From: Pelargonium tetragonum
Lineage: Eukaryota; Streptophyta; Magnoliopsida; Geraniales; Geraniaceae
NCBI GenBank assembly: GCA_036897445.1
Contig: JAYMTL010000156.1
Coordinates: 1-45,209, forward strand
DNA: 45,209 nt
Direction of reading: 5' to 3'
The notes under the pieces are model-generated. The model ran no database searches. It was not told where the DNA came from and was given only the letters and a program-made list of their open reading frames with translations. The position numbers and the translations under genes were made by a program. How positions within the stretch are numbered: the stretch's first letter is position 1; every line of letters begins with the position of its first letter. Positions 33,601-44,185 of this stretch are shown piece by piece.

Positions 33601-35639
33601 TTTCTGTTAAAGAATACTGGGTAAGTCTATAGCAGGATTTTCCTATCCTCTTTGTGTCGGTTTTATCAAAGAGCTCCTAGCAGTGCAGTAGTTGGTTGAA
33701 GTTTTCTCTCTTTTACCTTCTTGTTTGCTTCTCATAAATATAAATAAAGGGGGATATGCCCGATAATATAATTAAGCCTGGATCCCTTTTAAGATTTTCC
33801 ATGACCCGATATAAAGTTAAAAAAATAAGAGTGGAGTTTTGAACTTTGAAAATTCCAAGCTATAGCTGAAAAAGGGAGAAAAGCTAAGCGAATTTTTCTA
33901 CAATTAAAAGGTCTGCTTAAAGGGTTAGGAGTTCCGCCAGTATAAGTTATTGACACGAATTAACCAAAAGTAAGGAGGCCTTGCCCTGTCTTTCGTTAGC
34001 TAGTTTACCGGGTTATATGATAATTTTAGTAAAATTTAAAGAAAAGTTAGATTTATATGGGTAACTTTTTCTATAAGGGATTCGAGGTTAGTTTTAGGAC
34101 AACCGGGGTTTCCTACTTTTACTCAAATTGAATTTAAAGGAAACGGCCTTATTTGCAATTAAAGTGCTTTATAAGCTCGAGTTTTGCTTGGTAGAAAACA
34201 GCTACACTTTCGTTTTTTATAAAGATGCGGGGTTTGCTGGTATATAGCGGTAAAATCTCTTTTGCATTTGAAAATCTGAAGTAGGGGAAGAATCCCTCAA
34301 AGGGATTCCGTTAGTTTTGGCATTCTCTTATTAATTTTAATTCGAGTGTTGCAAAAGAGAGAGGTCCCCTGTTGGTATAAGTCGATAAGCAAGAAAATTC
34401 CTTCCTTTTGATTTAGCGCTGGGGGTGCTTATCCTTTTGTTTAGTAAAACTTTACCCTGTGATACACTCTTTTAAATTGAGGTTTTAGCTTTTTTAGAGT
34501 TATAAGGGCCGGGCCCTCTTTTATCCTATATCTGTACTTTAACTTTTTGACTAGGAGTTTAACCTTAATCTAATTGTAAAGATTTACTGTGACCTCGTCT
34601 TTCAAGATGCACTAAGGGCTCAGGCCCAGTATAAGGATCGGTTATAAACTTGTAAGCTAAACTTAAACAAGAATACATCTACTATCACAACTCTAAAAAA
34701 GAACTAGGAGGCCTATTCTAATATGCGATCTAAGACGGAAAAACCAAATGCGCTTGAACACAGCAAATATAAGCACACGAGCACTTTTTAACTCATTTAT
34801 CAGCAGGCCCCTTTGTCTGGAATCTCTGCACTCTACTAAAGGTTTCTAATTTAGGGCTCTTCTGCGTTTTTGCTTTATTTAAGTATAGGAACTCAAAAGT
34901 CAAAAACCTGTGAAGTCTCATAATGCTTCATGTATACCTTTTTCTTAATTGAAACCCTTTGCAGTCTTAGTAGTAGGGTACCTCACCTGCGAGCCTTAAA
35001 GTCTTCAATACGCAGCAGAAAGATTACGGAATAGAACAGAATAACACAACAACTAATCGTGGACTTCAAATTTAGAATCTTGTCCTTTTACTACTCATAG
35101 CTATAAAGGCAAAAATTTCATTTCATTTTAGCCCTCTTTTATCCTTATAAGTACTATAATCCAATCCTAAAAATAAGAGTAGGTTTTATAAAAAAGGGAA
35201 GCCTTAATGAAGGGTCACACTTGCCCTTTGCTTTGGGATTCTCTCCTTTCGATTTGATTGTAGTCTTTATGAAGGTATCGGGTACACTGAATCTAGGTCT
35301 TACTACGCGAGAACCTTAACACTTTGTAATAGGTTATATTCCGTCTATTTTCCGCAATGAAAGGAAGCCCTTTAAAAGATTTTCTTGGTTTTACCAGGAT
35401 TATTAAGCAATATTTACAAACAAAGTCGAGTAGTACTTTTATATATAGGCTTGAAAAGGGGCCTTGTCAGGAATTCTTATCTTATAAATTACTGCGGGGA
35501 CTTTTATATAATTAAGTAGTACTTGCTGGGTTCCTTTTTCATTCTAATTCCCGAGTAAGGTTAAAAGGGGGCTCTAAAGGAAAAAGTTAATTACGAGCAC
35601 TCTAAAAAGGTTTTTTTCGATAAAGTCGTAAGGTGAAAG
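30661..35639. other. Palindrome-rich non-coding background
   Basis: About 5 kb without a gene. GGGCCC sites fall at about 32130, 33121 and 34513. A pyrimidine-rich patch at about 31730-31870 with CTATACCTG and TTAGCTATACCC recalls the islands. Confidence 0.55.
30788..30851 (+). repeat. 17-base direct repeat, 47 bp apart
   Basis: CTAAGAAAAGTATGTAC at 30788-30804 recurs at 30835-30851 with a single change (GTACGTAC). It lies just downstream of the Leu-like tRNA remnant. Confidence 0.6.
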
Positions 35640-35686
35640 TCTGCTTTTGCTGTTGTTGATTATAATGTTAAGCTTGCCTATCCTTA

Positions 35687-35730
35687 TACTAATACTACGC
35701 ATTACCTCGCTACGCTTCAGTCGGTAACAT
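35687..35730 (+). repeat. Hairpin family member, copy B
   Basis: The first 21 bases are identical to 8756-8776. ATTACC at 35701-35706 faces GGTAAC at 35723-35728, with the loop TCGCTACGCTTCAGTC. The reverse complement, with GACTGAAGCGTAGCGAGG, has the look of short dispersed repeats of chlorophycean organelle DNA (inference). Confidence 0.7.
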
Positions 35731-36186
35731 AGACTATCTCCAGTATCTCCTAAGTTTGTTTCGCCCTTACTGATAAAGACATAGATCAAAAAGAACAAAA
35801 ATACCCATATGCTACTACTATAGTATATCTATTGCTACTTACAAGTAACCAATACTATAATACAGAAAAGAATAGTACATAAAATACAATAACTACTATA
35901 GACTGTAGCTACAATAGAACAATAAGACATAAGCTACAGGGAATAACACTAACAACGGTACAGGTATAGCTTTCTTAATGCTGCTACTAATGCTCCTCTT
36001 GCTGCTCCCTTTTCAGTCTCTCCTTAATTATTAATTAATGCTACTGCTCTTAATAAAGGAAGTCTAGCTCCTGTCTCTGCTTCTGCTATGGCTCCTTAAG
36101 AAACGAGTAAGTCAGGTAAAACAAAGAAAAAGAATAAGAAGCTGGTGTGTACATGTATACAGATTCTAATAACCTTAATACATAAA

Positions 36187-36214
36187 CCTCTTTTACTGCG
36201 TGACAGTCGGTCAG
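36187..36214 (+). repeat. Partial hairpin family member, copy E
   Basis: CCTCTTTTACTGCGTG followed by ACAGTCGGTCAG resembles copy A (CCTTTACTCCGTGCCAGTCGG). It keeps the 3' motif with one change. It lies about 490 bp from copy B, in the same A+C-rich island. Confidence 0.4.
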
Positions 36215-36660
36215 AAGGATTTACTCCAAACCTTACTAGGTTTCTTTCCTCCTTTTCGATAAAAGCAAAGTACAAGAGGAGTACACCTTATAAAAAAAAC
36301 TTCCCAACCTATTAAGTTTATATCCTCTTAAACGATAAAGACATAGAGCGGAATATACCATAGATATCTAGAATAGAGTAAACAACTACTATTATAAGAA
36401 CTCTAAATATCTTACTTACTTATTACCTTCTGAAATTATGATATGATTCCCGGACTTTAGAAGCTTATACACACGTATAGAAGAACCACTAACTAAAGAG
36501 TAGAAGAGAGATACAGAGTGCTCTTTTCCTGTGGGAATCCCTTGGCTTTTCGTGTGAGGTAGAAAGAGTTTTCTTGTATTACCATTATAGGTAGGTGACT
36601 GATATCCCTTATCTCTGGGCAGTTTTCTTGCCAAAACTTCCAGACAAGTACTCCCTTAAA

Positions 36661-39600
36661 CAAAAAAGAAAGAGCATCAACTATTATTAAGGTGTGAAAA
36701 AGAATCTGAGTTTGCGCTTACAATAAAGGAAAATCTAGTAACTAATTCTAAGGGTATCCCTTTTGGAAAGGGAAGATAAGTGAATATAATTCACTAATTT
36801 GGATGGGATTTTCATAGGCTTCTACACAAGGTTCTAGTATAAGTTAATTAAGGATCTGCTATTTTGCTCTGATCAAATAAAAAGCTTTATAATATTTCTT
36901 CCGGGTTGTAATTTAAGATGTGCTAGCCAAAGACGCAAAAAGATTTTTTTCTTAAAATGAGGGGTAACTTATAAAATTTTTGTTTATTTTCAGCCAAGCC
37001 TACCCTAGATAAGATATAGTAAGGGGGTTCTTCCTATAGAATTTTAGCTGGTGTATATAAGCTTGATTTTTAGGGTCAGAGAGCTCTTTCTTTAGAAGTC
37101 CTTGAATAACATAAGGATTGCTCCGGAATCTTTCGAATTTTCGAATATAAAATCTATATTAAGTGTAAGAGAAATAATTACAAAATGTCGAGCCTGCCCT
37201 TTATTATAGTAAACTAGAGCCGAAAGTTTCTAATCTAAGTGTTGTGCCTCGTATTTTTTATATAATAGTATTAGTAAAGTTAAACCGACAAATTTTTCAT
37301 TTTCTTCACTTGAAACCTTTGCCTTGTGCTGGAATCCTAAAATACAAATCCCACATCAATAAGAATCTAGATCCTAAGATGCAGGCCTAAAGCTGGATAG
37401 ACAGAAAATCCCGGATTGTTAAACCCTTCAGAAGCTTAATGCCTAAAATATGACTTCCCAGGAAAGTTACCTTACTTTATTAAAATGAAATACCCAGCAT
37501 CAATAATTAAGGACAAACTTCCGAAAACTAGATTCTCGTAAGCATACACAAGCTTAAGAATACCCGGGTTCTTAAGCCCATATACCTAGAACTGTGAGCT
37601 AGACCTTGAAGGACTTGGTGTTTATGGGCTATAATTAGCAGTAGGGTAGAAGTCAAATAGATACCCAGGAGAAACTTATACCTTAATGAATGGGCCCTTT
37701 TGGAGAAGACTTCTTGCTTATGAGATACCCTGTCCTGTTAGGAGGACTTACTAGGCTAGAGATAAAAAAAGTACTTGGAATTAGTATGTATAGTAGAATA
37801 GAATAGAGTTGAACTCGGTTAGAATGATTTATGGTAGATTCTTCTAAGGCTGAATGCTCCCTAAGCTACAAAGAACAAGATAAATCTTGCCTTAACCAAA
37901 AGCTTTCTCTTGTTTAGTACTTTCCTTGTTATGTAGTTTTAAACAAAGGCAAGTTTAATGAACAGGCGCTGTAGTATTTGGTGAGTGCTTTCTCATATGT
38001 ATCTGTGGAAAGCTAAAATGAATATAAGGGTAATTCCCTTTGATAGATAGTTTTCTACGTTTCCTAATATTTATATAACTCGGTAGTTTCGGTAATTATA
38101 AGGAATCTGGCACCTTAAGATCAAACTTCTGAACAAGTGAGGACTGTTTATAGGGCACTTTCTTTATGTCATGCTTGGTTTTAGGTACAAGGAATTCTAA
38201 AGCATGGTAAGGAGTCACCATTAAAAAGATAAGGAATTGCACGATAAATAGGTTAGGCAACAGCTTACAGAGTACCGATAAAAAAGCATTCTAGATGGGA
38301 TTATTCTATTGAATTAGCATTTCCTTGTATTCCGTGGAAGAATTTACTTACTGAAAAGTTTTCTACTCTAGAGTACTTCTATATCCAGGAAGTTCTTATT
38401 AAATTAAGTGGGGTCTGTAGCTGTTTCTTTTTATTTATAAAGTTAAGTTTTTTTCTATTTGCTTTTTCTTCCAGGGCTTTAGGAACTTAACTAATAAGGA
38501 TTAAGCTCAAGTGTGAATGTCCCCTTTTATGTTACGAGAGTAAGGGGAGATAGGTTTTTAATTCCTAAATAATCAAAGGTTTTAGAGAATACAAAGAATT
38601 GAAGCTAAAGAGCTTAATTTAAAGTAAATAAAGTAAAGAAATGCTTTTTCCGTTTATCTAGTTATAGTAGGGTAATTCTTTTTCATGAGTTTTAATGGAT
38701 AAACTAAGTCAATTCCGCCAGAAGGCTTTCATAGGTATTTTCCCTTGGAATTTCCCTTTGTATTTGACCGGTATTTACCTTCTATTTGACACTAAGTAAA
38801 CCGAGCCAAGCAAGCTAGAAGGGAGCTATTGCCTAGAGCTTTTAGATTACGGGAGTTCCTTGTACTCAAATTCAGAATGGAATATTTATCCTCCCCCAAA
38901 TCCGAAAGCTAATATAAGAGAGTGAAACAATTTATACAGAAATTTCGGTATATTCAACTTCAACCGATCAAATAGGTATTATTTGAATTATTTGGGATTC
39001 TGTTCACAACACGAGCCATCACAGTGACCTGTCTGCAACAAAAGTCTCAGTCCTCCATTAATTAGAAGGCGTCTAAGATTCATCTTTGTAGCTTTAGGAA
39101 TTTTAGTTTAATGAGCAGGCTAAGCTCTCTTTTCCAGGTACCCGTATTTTGTGAGATTTCCAAGAAAATAAGAAAGGGTAATATATTAATATAGTTTTGG
39201 GGGTTCCTTCTCAGGGTTTAGCTTTAAGGGTGTCAAGCCTAATTAATAAGGGGATTTGCTTTCATGTCCTGTTTTTTAGATGAGGATTATAGATAAGTAG
39301 TTCTACCCGCAGTAACTGATACTAAGCTGGGAAGTTAGGCTGATTAAGGCTCAAGGCAAGGATTCCTTTATTAAATTAAGGGAGTTATGGAATAGAAAAT
39401 CTACGGGAAAGCAACTATTCTACATCTAAGCATTAACGGATATTCTGAAAGACCTGTTTACTTGTATTCATGGTAAAGCTAGGAGTGTTAGCAAGGAATT
39501 GCAGCTAGAGGAGATTTCCTTTTTTTCTGACTTGTAAAAGTAAAAGAGTATCCTTTTAGTGAATTTCCGTTTAATAAGGTCTTGGTTTTGTATAGCGGAG

Positions 39601-40779
39601 ATCCGATTCTTGAGTTTCCTTAAGGGGTTATGATGGTATCTTGTCTATATTGCTTTACCTCAGTCAACTTCAACATTTCCAGAACTTGTTCACCTTTTTT
39701 GAATCAATCCAGTTCCGGTAATTGCTTCTAATAGGTAAGGGTACCTCCAGTTCTCACCGAATTCTATTCCTTAAATGAGTTCCCTGTTTTGGAGTTAGTT
39801 AATGTAAGCAGACATTGATGGTAAAGACACCAGATTCCTTATTTCCTTCTTGCTCTAAATCCCATTTTAACCAAGTTGGGATTTTAATTTAAAGAATTGT
39901 TATAATAGCTTGCAAATACAGAAACCGAAGATATTTCTTTTGTAATGGACAGGACTCTCTTTCTTAATCATGTTTGGTTCCTAACAGTATTATTGTGTAG
40001 CTATTTGTACTGTTGTAAGCTCTTTCAGTTGGCAGTGATGCTAAAGCTAGGAGACTGACCGATTAATCCTTTGCTTGACAGTAAGGCAGCTCTTTCACAG
40101 GTTAAGGCAAGCCGAGTCCTTTTACTTTTGACGATTCCCATTTTTGTTCTGAGTTTAGGAATGATTAAAACCTTTGATTAATTCTAATTGGAAGTTAAAG
40201 TTTCCTTTGTATTTTGTCTTTTGGGTTTTTGTATTCTGTCCTTGTAAAGTCAACTTAATGGATTCTTGAACCGGCACACGTTTGACCTATTCTTATCTTC
40301 CTAACTAGAAATCCTACTAGCTTAGAACTAAGATAAGGAACTGGAAACCTCCAACCTCTGTAAAAGAATGTCCTTCTTCTTAAGAACCACATGTCTTTGG
40401 TCTGGAAAGTACTTATCCGATAAAGTTCTTCTCGTTATAGAAACCCGATCTATCTTTATTTGTTTGCAAGGTAAGTTTATCTTGAAGCTAGAATCATTCC
40501 GATCTAAGTTGACAAGCTAAAGGTGATGCTTAACCTTAAATCTTTCCCGTTTAGTTGTTTAAGAAGGAGCCCATTCCTAATCTAAAGTGGAAGTACCTGT
40601 AAAGGTATAGTAAGTGTAACTATTTTAGGAAGGTGTTCACAAGATTGCTTCTTAATAAGGATAATAAGGAGGTTCCTATTCTGCTTTTAGGATTCCACTG
40701 AAATTATAGAATAGAAGTCTTTATAAACTCTAATTACTATTTACGGGACTTTGCTTTTAAAACTAACTAATTAAGAGTA
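36661..40779. other. Palindrome-rich non-coding background
   Basis: About 4.1 kb without a gene. It contains the inverted repeat at 37552-37577 and GGGCCC at about 37691, where the 12-base word GGGCCCTTTTGG repeats that at 3301. A short purine-rich patch lies at about 37760-37830. Confidence 0.55.
37552..37577. repeat. Inverted repeat with 9-bp arms and CCCGGG core
   Basis: Arms GCTTAAGAA (37552-37560) and TTCTTAAGC (37569-37577) pair fully. The 8-base centre, TACCCGGG, contains a second palindrome. No T-run follows. Confidence 0.75.
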
Positions 40780-41110
40780 ATACTAGGACTATACACACTA
40801 AGACCGAGATAAGGCAGGCTTTCCTAGGACAGTTAATAAGTAGAGCTCTAGTTCTCAAGTAGCTCATAAAAAGAAGTAAGAAGTAAGTCAACAAAGAAGA
40901 AGATTTTTTGGATTATTAAATAGACATTTTCTAACAAAGTCTATTTAGCCCGACTCTAAATTAGAATCCTTAATAGTGTACTTCTTAGGGTGACCTTATT
41001 TTGAACCTATGGACTAGATTAAGACTTTGCTCTAAACTTATCCAATCCTTTCTTTAGAAGGGCCCCTTTCCTCTAAAAAGACTCTACATAAGACATAAGT
41101 ATAAGTGATT
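40780..41110. other. Compositional island 7 (purine-rich, short)
   Basis: AAGAAGTAAGAAGTAAGTCA at 40871 echoes the inverted 15-base repeat. AACAAAGAAGAAG at 40890-40902 is the reverse complement of 7540-7552. No gene. Confidence 0.4.
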
Positions 41111-41535
41111 TTAAAGTTCTCTTTGTTGATAAGCCGCTCTTTGAAGGCATCTACGGGGTACTATGATAAGAGTTCAGCACAGTAAGCAAAAACTGGAGGC
41201 GCTTTCTTGCCTAAGAGTTTTTTAGGGATTTTGCCTAAAAACTTTAATTAAGATTAATACTCAATTTTAATAGTTTAGAAATTTGCTCAAGATATCAAAT
41301 TGGAAATAATATCAAATATTAAAGCAAATTGAGCCTAATATTAGCTACATTACAAGATTCGACATAATCCTAAAGTAGAGCTCTGATCCCCCCATGCTAT
41401 ACAGCATTAAAATTTTTAACGAGAATTCTGGGTATGTACAGACGGATTAGAAAAAGATATAGTACAAACTTACAGAAACAAATATATAGACTCTAATCTT
41501 AGAAGAGAGATTTTGACTTCTTACTCATGAAATCA

Positions 41536-41550
41536 GCTTCGCTGTGAAGC
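41536..41550. repeat. Small hairpin GCTTC/GAAGC
   Basis: GCTTC, loop GCTGT, GAAGC, followed by CCCCTTTATCTT. The GAAGC/GCTTC wording is like that of the other short repeats here. Confidence 0.45.
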
Positions 41551-42974
41551 CCCTTTATCTTCGAAACCAATAGAATTTAACTTAAGGCTTCTTTGGTCAG
41601 TTTTGTATCTAAATTATGTTAGGGAAAGTCCTTCTTTATCCTTTTGCAATACGAGTTTCTACTGCCTGCCCATTGGCTACATTCTCACAACTAAGTTCAA
41701 GCCGGTTAGAGGGCTGCTCAACGTATACTATAAACAATCCCAAGCAGCCTTTATACTAAATATTTACCTAGATATTCAAAGAGTTATTTATTGCGTGTTT
41801 TAGCTCCTTGCCCTTTGCATGATGAATAAAAGGCTGTTCTTCATTTGGATAATCTTCTTAAGCAATTTAGAACCTCTTTTTTCGTAATCTGTTAACGTAT
41901 GCTATTGTCTGAGAAAAGGATGAAGTGTATTTACAAATTATTCAACTTCTGGCGTTTTATTGTGGGTTAATACGGTTAATATATCCTGTGGTATGCAACC
42001 CTGACTGGGAAAGGCTTTAGTGACATACACTGTGTAAAAGAATAATTTAGAAAGATATAAAAAGGCTCCCCTTATATTATAGTTAATTACAGAGGTTACA
42101 CTAACTTGTTGTAAAACATTTGGCGCATTTCCTGCTTCTTTAGTATTGTATTAAATTAATAGCCCTCCTTTAGGTGCTGTGTAGTTAGAGTTTGATTTAT
42201 TTCAATCTCAAAAGATTAATTAATAAAAACCTGGGGAATTTCTAAGCGGTAAAAAAGTAATTAGAGGCCATAATTGACATAAATACAAGGGTTGCAGTCT
42301 AGAGCTCTTCAATTGAAAGGAAGGCAGAATCCTAACATTTTAGGTAAAGCAAACCTCAAGTGCTTGACAAGGAGACATTAGCAAGTTTCTTTACTATTAT
42401 GGCCTCCTTTTATTCCTCGTGATATTAACCACCTTTTTCCACTTTCTAGTTAGTTTGTATGTAATGAAACCTTAGAAAGAGTATATATGCCTATCTTATC
42501 TGCGAATTATTACTGATTGCGCTTTTCTCTATCCTCGATCCGTACATGTGGACTTTAAGCAAAGTTAATTGATGCTAGTGACAGGGGTTTCTTCAATTCT
42601 ATTTCTGGAGGTTTTCACGCCTTATAGGTAGCTCTAGTGTAGGTAGCACCATAAGCCGTTTCAGCTACTTTAGCACTTTTGAAATCAGCTAGATATCTGA
42701 AAATTCTAGAAAAGAGTTCGTTAATGAGAACTTATCGAGAGTGGTACTATCCTAAAGAAATAGAAGTAAATGTTCCAGGACCAGATTCGTAAATTATATT
42801 ATCAATATATTACAGATACCGTGAAGTTAATTAAAATAGGACCCCTACTAAGCTAGGAGATGTTATATACTACTGGAGGAGCACTAATTAAGAATAAGTT
42901 GCAATATTTTCAATAGAGTCAATATGTATTTAATCTTCTTTTGTTCTCTAACTGGATTTCCTGCCATAACCATG

Positions 42975-42992
42975 TCATCATAAGAATGATGA
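42975..42992. repeat. 7-bp hairpin, AAGA loop
   Basis: TCATCAT, loop AAGA, ATGATGA. It is perfect but AT-rich, and no gene is near. Confidence 0.55.
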
Positions 42993-44109
42993 TAAAGAAA
43001 GAACCTAATTTAGGGTTTTTTACGTAACATAAGAACAATTCAGGAAACTACTAGTTTTAACTGTTTATCTAACTCAAGGATCTTTACTTAGAACCAGACT
43101 AGACTTTTATAGCTTTTTGGTGAATGCTTCTTTAAGACGGGCTTTTTCAAATAGACTTTCTATCCTTTATATGTTGATTATCCATTTTAGTAACTAACCT
43201 TATGTTCCAGACAGCATTTAGCTTTCAACTTTCATTAATTTCGGTATGTAGTAAATTTGTATATTACTTGGCTTTTATTATTCTCAGTGGGAATAAGCAA
43301 ATGTGTCAGCTTGGGTTATACATATAGTTATAAAAATGGGTTAAATTATGTATACACTGCTAGTAAACTATTACTTATAAGAGGTACAGAATAGAAAAAG
43401 CACGCCATAAAAAGATTAGACTTAATAGTACCCTCAAGACTAATTCTACAAAAACTAAGTAACTTACTAAAACTCAGGGAACTTGGTGAACGGGTGTAGG
43501 GGTTATAATTAAGGCTTGGGTATATACATAGCAAACTTTAGTCGTAAAATTCTTGTGAAGCGGATATTACACTGAGTACCTCTATGTATACATATCATTA
43601 GTGGATAGCTCAGAAAAACTAAAAAAAGTATGGAGTCCTTTTTTTATAGCTTATTATTTCAATTATTGGTTTGACTCCCGAACTTTCTTGTTAATACAAT
43701 TTATTGTCAAATCTAATGGTTCAAATAAATCTGGTCACACCCAATAATAGAAAACTAAGGCAAGATTTTTTTTGGAAAATCTGAGTGAGAGCAGTGGGCC
43801 GTCCAAAAGTTCTGGGATACCTTTGTTTGGCATTACAAGTAAGATAGATCGCGGATAAGAGAAGTTTCAGTACGGTAAATTCAAGTTCTCCTTTATTTGA
43901 AAGTTGCTGGCTGGCTAGACCACATCCTTTATTAGAGTAGAATTTCACTAAACAAGGGGATACTGGGAATCCTTATGGAACTTGACTTAATTAAGTATAT
44001 CGATTTTCTCATATTCTTGTTGAAATCCACACGGCTTAACTAAAAAAAAAGCTGCTTATATTCTAAGGTTTAGGGTTAGGCAATTCCTTGAGAGGACTTA
44101 AACAATGGT

Positions 44110-44185
44110 AGGATTTGGTAGCTAAGATAGCAGTATTCGAACCTAAGGCTCGGGTTCAACCTATGATTTCTAAATAGAATTCTAG
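44110..44185 (-). pseudogene. Possible tRNA-like remnant with long variable region
   Basis: On the minus strand TTCTATTTAGAA could be an anticodon arm. It is followed by about twenty bases and then TTAGGTTCGAATAC, a T-loop sequence. The spacing would suit a tRNA with a long variable arm (Leu or Ser). The stems are poor, so this is only a suggestion. Confidence 0.17.

Larger units (their letters stand above)
35640..36660. other. Compositional island 6 (A+C-rich plus strand)
   Basis: Holds hairpin copies B and E and an AGCTATACCT word in inverted orientation, then GCT/CCT/TCT-rich DNA. One plus-strand frame (about 35970-36320) would read as Ala/Thr/Pro/Ser-rich segments and then a Lys-rich segment, but it is interrupted twice. 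I treat it as non-coding, or at most long decayed, and name no product. Confidence 0.45.
41111..44109. other. Non-coding background
   Basis: No gene. It contains the small hairpins at 41536 and 42975. The 62- to 75-codon frames at 41603, 43346 and 43721 have no recognisable content. Confidence 0.55.

Noticed and set aside
37217-37240. GAGCCGAAAG, recalling group II intron domain V
   Set aside because: The 34-base domain V fold is absent and no maturase frame is present.
41453-41464. AAGATATAGTAC, close to the S element of group I introns
   Set aside because: No matching R element, P/Q pair or intron ORF nearby. A similar match at about 37013 shows that it arises by chance.
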